A stretch of DNA of 8,285 nt from Sulfuricella sp. (GTDB lineage: Bacteria > Pseudomonadota > Gammaproteobacteria > Burkholderiales > Sulfuricellaceae). The notes below the pieces were generated by a model. It saw only the letters and a program-made list of their open reading frames with translations. It did not search any database and was not told the DNA's origin. A program made the translations under genes and the position numbers. The stretch is taken from NCBI GenBank assembly GCA_019911785.1, contig JAIOJM010000026.1, forward strand, positions 1 through 8,285. Reading direction: 5' to 3'. Below are positions 5,184-8,285 of the stretch, piece by piece. How positions within the stretch are numbered: the stretch's first letter is position 1; each line of letters opens with the position of its first letter.

Positions 5184-6080
5184 ATGTGGTTTAAAAGCAT
5201 CTTCATTTATCGCCTTCCTGCCGACTGGACCATGAGCGCCGCCGCCTTGGAAGAAAAACTGTCCCGCCAGCCGCTGCAACCCTGCGGTGGCCTCGACAAG
5301 CAAAGCCGTGGCTGGGTTTCCCCCCAGGGTGACGGGCCTCTGGTCCACGCACTGAACCGGCAGCTGCTGATCGCCCTGGGCGTGGAGCAGAAACTGCTGC
5401 CCGCCTCCATCGTCAACCAGTTCGCCAAGGACCGCATCGCCGAACTCGAAGCGCAGCAGGGCCACCGCGTCGGGCGCAAGGAGACGAAGGAGATCAAGGA
5501 ACGCGTCACCGACGAACTTCTCCCCCGGGCGTTCGCGCATCGGCGCACGACCTTCGTCTGGATCGACCCGGCCAACGGCTGGCTGGTCGTGGATGCGGCC
5601 TCCCCGGCCAAGGCGGATGAAGTCCTGGAACTGCTAGGCAAGACGCTGGACGACCTGCCGCTCAAGCTGTTGCATACCAAACTCTCACCCGTTACGGCCA
5701 TGACCGGCTGGCTCGCCGGCGGTGAAGCACCATCCGGGTTCACCATCGACCGCGAACTGGAGCTCCGTTCCATCGACGAGGGCAAGGCGACGGTCCGCTA
5801 TGTCCGCCACGACCTGGAGGGGGATGAAATCCGCGCCCACATTGCCGCCGGCAAGAGTGCCACCCGGCTGGGAATGACCTGGAACGACAAGATCTCCTTC
5901 GTCCTCACCGAGCAGCTCCAGATCAAGCGCCTCGCCTTTCTGGACATCCTCAAGGAAGAAGCCGAATCCCAGGCCGAAACCAGCGACGAGCTGTTCGATC
6001 TCGACTTCACCCTGATGACCGGGGAGCTGGCCCGCTTGCTGGCCGATCTGGTCGAGGCGCTCGGCGGCGAGAACGTTTAG
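5184..6080 (+). CDS. rdgC: Recombination-associated protein RdgC
   Basis: 298 residues, the usual family length (about 300). RdgC is a nucleoid-associated DNA-binding protein that forms a ring-shaped dimer around double-stranded DNA and limits RecA access; in Neisseria it also affects pilin variation. Family marks run the whole length: MWFKSIFIYRL at the start, the GWVSP and NRQLLIALGVEQKLLPASIV stretch (about 44-78), the GRKETKEIKERVTDELLPRAF block (about 96-116), WIDPANGWLVVDAAS (125-139), and the C-terminal TWNDKISFVLTEQLQIKRLAFLD region. Only a weak ribosome site (GAG) is visible. It shows the high GC typical of the window. It is followed by paired small hairpins rather than a clear terminator. 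Cytoplasmic. Confidence 0.97.
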   Translation: MWFKSIFIYRLPADWTMSAAALEEKLSRQPLQPCGGLDKQSRGWVSPQGDGPLVHALNRQLLIALGVEQKLLPASIVNQFAKDRIAELEAQQGHRVGRKETKEIKERVTDELLPRAFAHRRTTFVWIDPANGWLVVDAASPAKADEVLELLGKTLDDLPLKLLHTKLSPVTAMTGWLAGGEAPSGFTIDRELELRSIDEGKATVRYVRHDLEGDEIRAHIAAGKSATRLGMTWNDKISFVLTEQLQIKRLAFLDILKEEAESQAETSDELFDLDFTLMTGELARLLADLVEALGGENV

Positions 6081-6090
6081 CAGGCGTATA

Positions 6091-6118
6091 CCCAAGCCGG
6101 GTTGGGACGGCGCTGCCG
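6091..6118 (+). repeat. Tandem small hairpins after rdgC
   Basis: CCCAA-GCCGGG-TTGGG (6091-6106) followed by CGGC-GCT-GCCG (6108-6118). There is no T run, so it is not a standard intrinsic terminator. It may stabilise the rdgC mRNA end or be a remnant of a dispersed repeat. Confidence 0.4.
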
Positions 6119-6144
6119 ACCGTTGGCAAATCTAGACAAACTGA

Positions 6145-6420
6145 ATGATCAGCAGTACAGTTAACAGCATGTTCAGCACTCGATTTCAGCGCCTCGTGGT
6201 TATTTCCGGTCATGCGAAAATTCGCATGACCGAACGGGACATCAGTGAGGCAATGCTGCTTGAAGTGATCGATTCCGGCGAGACGCGCTACAAGGATTCT
6301 TCTCACCTGTGGGCCTTCAAGGAATTTCCGGCGCGACATGACAACCTGTTATGCGCGGTATTGGTGTTGGAAGACTGCGTAGTCGTTAAAACGGTTATGC
6401 ATCATTTCACGGTTTTGTAG
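6145..6420 (+). CDS. DUF4258 protein, candidate toxin of a toxin-antitoxin pair
   Basis: 91 residues. The DUF4258 domain spans about 19-88: ISGHAKIRMTERDIS (20-34, with the conserved His 23 and Arg pair 27/31), a central WAFKEFPARHDN stretch, and the closing VVKTVMHHF strand (80-88). DUF4258 proteins look like small RelE/BrnT-type folds and are often coded beside DUF2283 or other small antitoxin-like genes; enzyme activity has not been shown to my knowledge. The start is uncertain: ATG at 6145 is used, but neither it nor the ATG at 6169 has a clear ribosome site, and a GTG at 6196 is also possible. The stop TAG forms part of the next gene's ribosome site, so the two are translated together. 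Confidence 0.82.
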   Translation: MISSTVNSMFSTRFQRLVVISGHAKIRMTERDISEAMLLEVIDSGETRYKDSSHLWAFKEFPARHDNLLCAVLVLEDCVVVKTVMHHFTVL

Positions 6421-6423
6421 GAG
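6419..6423 (+). promoter_or_regulatory. Ribosome binding site of the DUF2283 gene
   Basis: AGGAG overlaps the DUF4258 stop codon (TAG at 6418-6420) and lies six bases before the ATG at 6430. The overlap points to translational coupling of the pair. Confidence 0.8.
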
Positions 6424-6429
6424 ATCGCC

Positions 6430-6627
6430 ATGCACACCACGTATTTTGATGAGGACGATATTCTCGTCATTCGCCTGTCCGACAAACCGATTGTCCGCGA
6501 AGTGTCGCAAAGCTGGAACACGCACATCAGCTATGCCGAAGATGGTAGCGCGGTGGAAGTAGTCTTGCTGGAAGCGCGCGCCAATGGCGCATATCCACTG
6601 GAAGTGCAGCATGCACGGGCAGCTTGA
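6430..6627 (+). CDS. DUF2283 protein, candidate antitoxin partner
   Basis: 65 residues, normal length for DUF2283. The family pattern is clear: YFDEDDILVIRLSDKPIV (5-22), then HISYAEDGSAVEVVLLEARA (32-51), an all-beta small domain in which a D/E-rich turn follows the first strand. The protein is cytoplasmic and acidic in its first half. It starts nine bases after the DUF4258 gene with a strong overlapping ribosome site, so the two form an operon. DUF2283 genes frequently sit beside DUF4258 genes, and the pair is proposed as a toxin-antitoxin-like module; which partner is toxic is inferred, not shown. No DNA-binding motif is seen, so self-repression would need another factor. Confidence 0.82.
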   Translation: MHTTYFDEDDILVIRLSDKPIVREVSQSWNTHISYAEDGSAVEVVLLEARANGAYPLEVQHARAA

Positions 6628-6837
6628 ACGTGGCGTGACGCTTTAACTACCGCAGGTCACGTCCCACATGTACCACAGTAATTTAGACAAGTAGGGCGAA
6701 TTAGCGTAGCGTAATCCGCCGAATGGGTTTCACCATGCGGCGCAATGCCCTTCGGTTATTTTGCCCTACGCGGGCTTCAGACTTGAATCCGCCGGGCTTA
6801 TTAAAGCCGAATAATTTCGAGAATCCCGCTTTCCTTC
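6628..6837. other. Intergenic region with hairpins and a dispersed repeat
   Basis: It lies between the ends of the DUF2283 and SYLF genes, so it must hold the 3' ends of both transcripts. Near 6631-6667 GTGGCGTGAC can pair with GTCACGTCCCAC. At 6691-6770 is a palindromic repeat. At 6795-6808 GGCTT-ATTA-AAGCC is a perfect small hairpin with no strong T run on either strand. AATCCGCCG occurs twice (6713-6721 and 6786-6794). No coding sequence is seen. Confidence 0.5.
6691..6770. repeat. Palindromic dispersed repeat, about 80 bp
   Basis: The left end, GTAGGGCGAATTAGCGTAGC running on to CCGCCG at 6721, is met at the right end by its diverged inverse: minus strand from 6770 reads CGTAGGGCAAAATAACCGAA and continues to a GCGCCG. 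The GTAGGGCG-(N)-TAATCCGCCG pattern matches an intergenic repeat I recall from many betaproteobacteria. It lies between two convergent genes and codes for nothing. Confidence 0.6.
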
Positions 6838-7425
6838 TCACTTCGCATTCAAATCATCGTCCTGGTAGTACTTGGTGCCCTGGATCGTCGCCTGCAACGC
6901 GAGTCCGTTCTCAGTGAGCTGGTACAGGTCAACCCCCGGCGCTACCGTAATCGCACCTGCCGCAGCGCCTCCCTTTTCGCCGGACTTGGCGGCGGCGTCC
7001 GCCTGGGCACTCGCTTCCCAGCCACTCTCGGCGAATTGCTTGAAAGCATCGTGGTTCGCGAACACGAAAACACCGCGGAAGTCCTTGACGCCCAGGCCCA
7101 GCCCTATCCCGCCGGAGATCATTTTCATGTAAATATCCTTGCCGCTCCGGTTGTCATGCGCCACCCCGGAACCACCTGCGGCTGAGAAAAAGATCAGATT
7201 GACCCCGACGTTGCTGAACACGGCGTATCCCGCCGCTTTCTGTATGCTTGCCTTGGCGGCAGGATGCACCTTGTAGAGCTGCGCCAAGGTCTCCTTGCGC
7301 ATCTTCCGGATCTCGTTTCGCTGCTCGTCCACGGAGGCCGCAAGGGCCGATCCGGCTATCCCGCAAAGAGCCATCACAGCGACAATCGCTGCGAGAATAT
7401 TCAGGCGGCAGGCATTTGGACGCAT
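6838..7425 (-). CDS. SYLF/YSC84-domain exported protein
   Basis: 195 residues. Residues 1-29 are a signal peptide (basic start, LNILAAIVAVMALCGIAGSALA), so the protein is exported. The SYLF (YSC84) lipid-binding domain covers about residues 55-190: AAGYAVFSNVG (64-74), a Gly-rich loop (SAAGGSGVA), SGGIGLGLGVKDFRGVFVF (104-122), and a final LALQATIQGTKYYQDD (175-190). SYLF domains bind phosphoinositides in eukaryotes; bacterial members are periplasmic or outer-membrane-linked with no firm function. Cys 21 is not in a good lipobox. The ATG at 7425 is chosen because GGAAGGA lies five bases upstream and the signal peptide begins there; the frame stays open to 7518 without such support. Confidence 0.9.
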   Translation of the reverse strand: MRPNACRLNILAAIVAVMALCGIAGSALAASVDEQRNEIRKMRKETLAQLYKVHPAAKASIQKAAGYAVFSNVGVNLIFFSAAGGSGVAHDNRSGKDIYMKMISGGIGLGLGVKDFRGVFVFANHDAFKQFAESGWEASAQADAAAKSGEKGGAAAGAITVAPGVDLYQLTENGLALQATIQGTKYYQDDDLNAK

Positions 7426-7430
7426 ATTTT

Positions 7431-7437
7431 TCCTTCC
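7431..7437 (-). promoter_or_regulatory. Ribosome binding site of the SYLF gene
   Basis: GGAAGGA on the minus strand, five bases before the ATG at 7425. It fixes the start at the signal peptide. Confidence 0.75.
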
Positions 7438-7457
7438 GGATCTATCTGTGAACAGCC

Positions 7458-7486
7458 ATAGTAACCCCGTGCCGCCGGATGAACAA
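7458..7486 (-). promoter_or_regulatory. Possible promoter of the SYLF gene
   Basis: On the minus strand TTGTTC (7486-7481), a 17-base spacer and TACTAT (7463-7458). The spacing is ideal but each box has mismatches. It would give a leader of about 26 bases. Confidence 0.4.
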
Positions 7487-7523
7487 TCGAACTGAATTGG
7501 CCTGGCTGCATCAGACACATTCA

Positions 7524-7538
7524 GGCAGGAAACCTGCC
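7524..7538. repeat. Small hairpin, possible dispersed repeat
   Basis: GGCAGG-AAA-CCTGCC, a perfect six-base stem with a three-base loop, inside AGGCAGGAAACCTGCCCCT. It resembles a dispersed intergenic repeat of betaproteobacteria. It lies between the divergent SYLF and thiamine-diphosphate enzyme genes; no T run follows directly. Confidence 0.5.
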
Positions 7539-7598
7539 CCTATTTCATTATTGTGCAAAGGTTCGGTTAAAATGCCTGTCCCGGCACCGATCCATGCA

Positions 7599-7635
7599 GC
7601 CCCTGCGCCGGTTCGAAATCCGGTGACAGCGGGGC
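7599..7635 (+). promoter_or_regulatory. GC-rich hairpin in the leader of the thiamine-diphosphate enzyme gene
   Basis: GCCCC (7599-7603) pairs with GGGGC (7631-7635), and CCGG (7608-7611) pairs with CCGG (7620-7623) around TTCGAAAT, with small internal loops between the two stems. It ends 32 bases before the ATG at 7668. It could be a leader structure controlling the gene; I cannot match it to a known riboswitch. A possible -10, TAAAAT at 7568-7573, lies upstream with no good -35. Confidence 0.4.
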
Positions 7636-7667
7636 GATCCAAAGATTGATGGCCATGACGAGACGAT

Positions 7668-8285
7668 ATGAAAATAGCGGTAAGTGAATTAATCGTAAGG
7701 TATCTGGAGCGCCTGGGGATCGAAGTTATCTTCGGGATGCCGGGCGCCCATATCCTGCCGGTCTATGACAGCCTGTACGACTCCAACATCAAGAGCGTAC
7801 TGGTCAAGCATGAGCAGGGTGCGGCGTTCATGGCCGGGGGCTATGCCAGGGCCTCGGGGAAAATTTCCGCCTGCATCACCACGGCCGGTCCGGGCGCCAC
7901 CAACCTGGTGACGGGGATCGCCAATGCCTATGCGGACAAGCAGCCCATCCTGATCATTACCGGGGAAACATCGACCCATATCTTCGGCAAGGGCGGGCTG
8001 CAGGAGAGTTCCGGCGAAGGCGGCAGCATTGACCAGGTCGCGTTGTTTGCCGGTATCACGCGCTACCACAAACTGATCGAACGCACGGATTACCTGCCCA
8101 CTGTGCTGAACCAGGCGGCCAAATATCTGCTTTCCAAGACACCTGGCCCCGTGGTGTTGAGCATCCCCTATAACGTGCAGAAAGAAATGGTGGATGCATC
8201 CATCCTGGATCAGATTTCATTCGCACGCATGACCGGCGAATGCGTGCTCGCCGAGCAATACATCGATAAGAGCGTGGAGCTGATC
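7668..8285 (+). CDS. Thiamine-diphosphate enzyme, acetolactate synthase superfamily, N-terminal part
   Basis: The first 206 codons; the gene runs off the window. The N-terminal TPP (pyrimidine-binding) domain is clear: ELIVRYLERLGIEVIFGMPG (7-26), KHEQGAAFMAGGYAR (47-61) with the catalytic Glu 49 that activates thiamine, TTAGPGATNLVTGIANAYAD (71-90), and QPILIITGE (92-100). Classical acetolactate synthases join two pyruvates, the first shared step of branched-chain amino acid synthesis. This one differs: PGAH replaces the common PGGA, and the segment after the TPP loop (GKGGLQESSGEGGSIDQVAL, 107-126) is longer than the FQE-type loop. So the substrate is unsure; a sulfoacetaldehyde- or other 2-oxoacid-type enzyme is possible. 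The ATG has a weak GAG ribosome site but starts the domain at the expected point. Cytoplasmic. Confidence 0.88.
   Translation, partial: MKIAVSELIVRYLERLGIEVIFGMPGAHILPVYDSLYDSNIKSVLVKHEQGAAFMAGGYARASGKISACITTAGPGATNLVTGIANAYADKQPILIITGETSTHIFGKGGLQESSGEGGSIDQVALFAGITRYHKLIERTDYLPTVLNQAAKYLLSKTPGPVVLSIPYNVQKEMVDASILDQISFARMTGECVLAEQYIDKSVELI

Noticed and set aside
4797..5540. 247-residue open frame on the minus strand
   Set aside because: It covers the end of one clear gene and the start of rdgC, has no recognisable motif, and reflects the high-GC shadow frames of those genes.
7607..7635. tRNA-like T-arm (GGTTCGAAATCC)
   Set aside because: The loop is eight bases, not seven, and no D-arm, anticodon arm or matching acceptor stem lies upstream. 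It is part of a larger hairpin.
7654..7686. Short leader-type reading frame (MTRRYENSGK)
   Set aside because: It overlaps the start of the thiamine-diphosphate enzyme gene, has no ribosome site and lacks branched-chain codons, so it is likely chance.

Overview
The window looks like a chromosomal segment of a betaproteobacterium, probably in or near Nitrosomonadales. This rests on remembered family resemblance (an RsmB/NOP2-type methyltransferase, RdgC, MYG1, DUF3617 and SYLF proteins, and small palindromic dispersed repeats typical of that group), not on a database search. Most genes are GC-rich. The iron-operon genes (about 585-2547) look visibly lower in GC by eye.

Layout, left to right. 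(1) The 3' end of an RsmB/NOP2-family rRNA m5C methyltransferase gene. (2) A palindromic two-unit repeat (472-587) whose right end supplies the stop codon of the next gene. (3) A leftward three-gene operon on the minus strand, read in the order periplasmic cupredoxin, FTR1-type iron permease, outer-membrane beta-barrel-like protein. It starts from a promoter with a 14/15 match to the Fur-box core lying exactly between its -35 and -10. (4) A divergent gene for a secreted DUF3617 protein. (5) A convergent MYG1-family phosphohydrolase gene, with a 23-bp palindromic dispersed repeat just upstream of its true start. (6) Divergent from MYG1, a 219-residue cytoplasmic protein of unknown family, then rdgC. 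(7) A coupled small pair, DUF4258 then DUF2283, resembling a toxin-antitoxin module. (8) A second palindromic repeat region, then a minus-strand SYLF/YSC84 lipoprotein-like or secreted protein. (9) The first 206 codons of a thiamine-diphosphate enzyme of the acetolactate synthase superfamily, preceded by a GC-rich hairpin leader.

How the genes work together. The clearest functional unit is the Fur-controlled iron operon: the cupredoxin could oxidise or hand over iron in the periplasm, FTR1 moves it across the inner membrane, and the barrel protein may let it cross the outer membrane. It resembles part of the known FtrABCD and EfeUOB systems. No P19/FtrA, FtrD or EfeB gene is present in this window, and a barrel-like gene is added. 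The remaining genes are mostly housekeeping or single-gene units separated by dispersed repeats. No rRNA, tRNA, CRISPR array or complete insertion sequence was seen.
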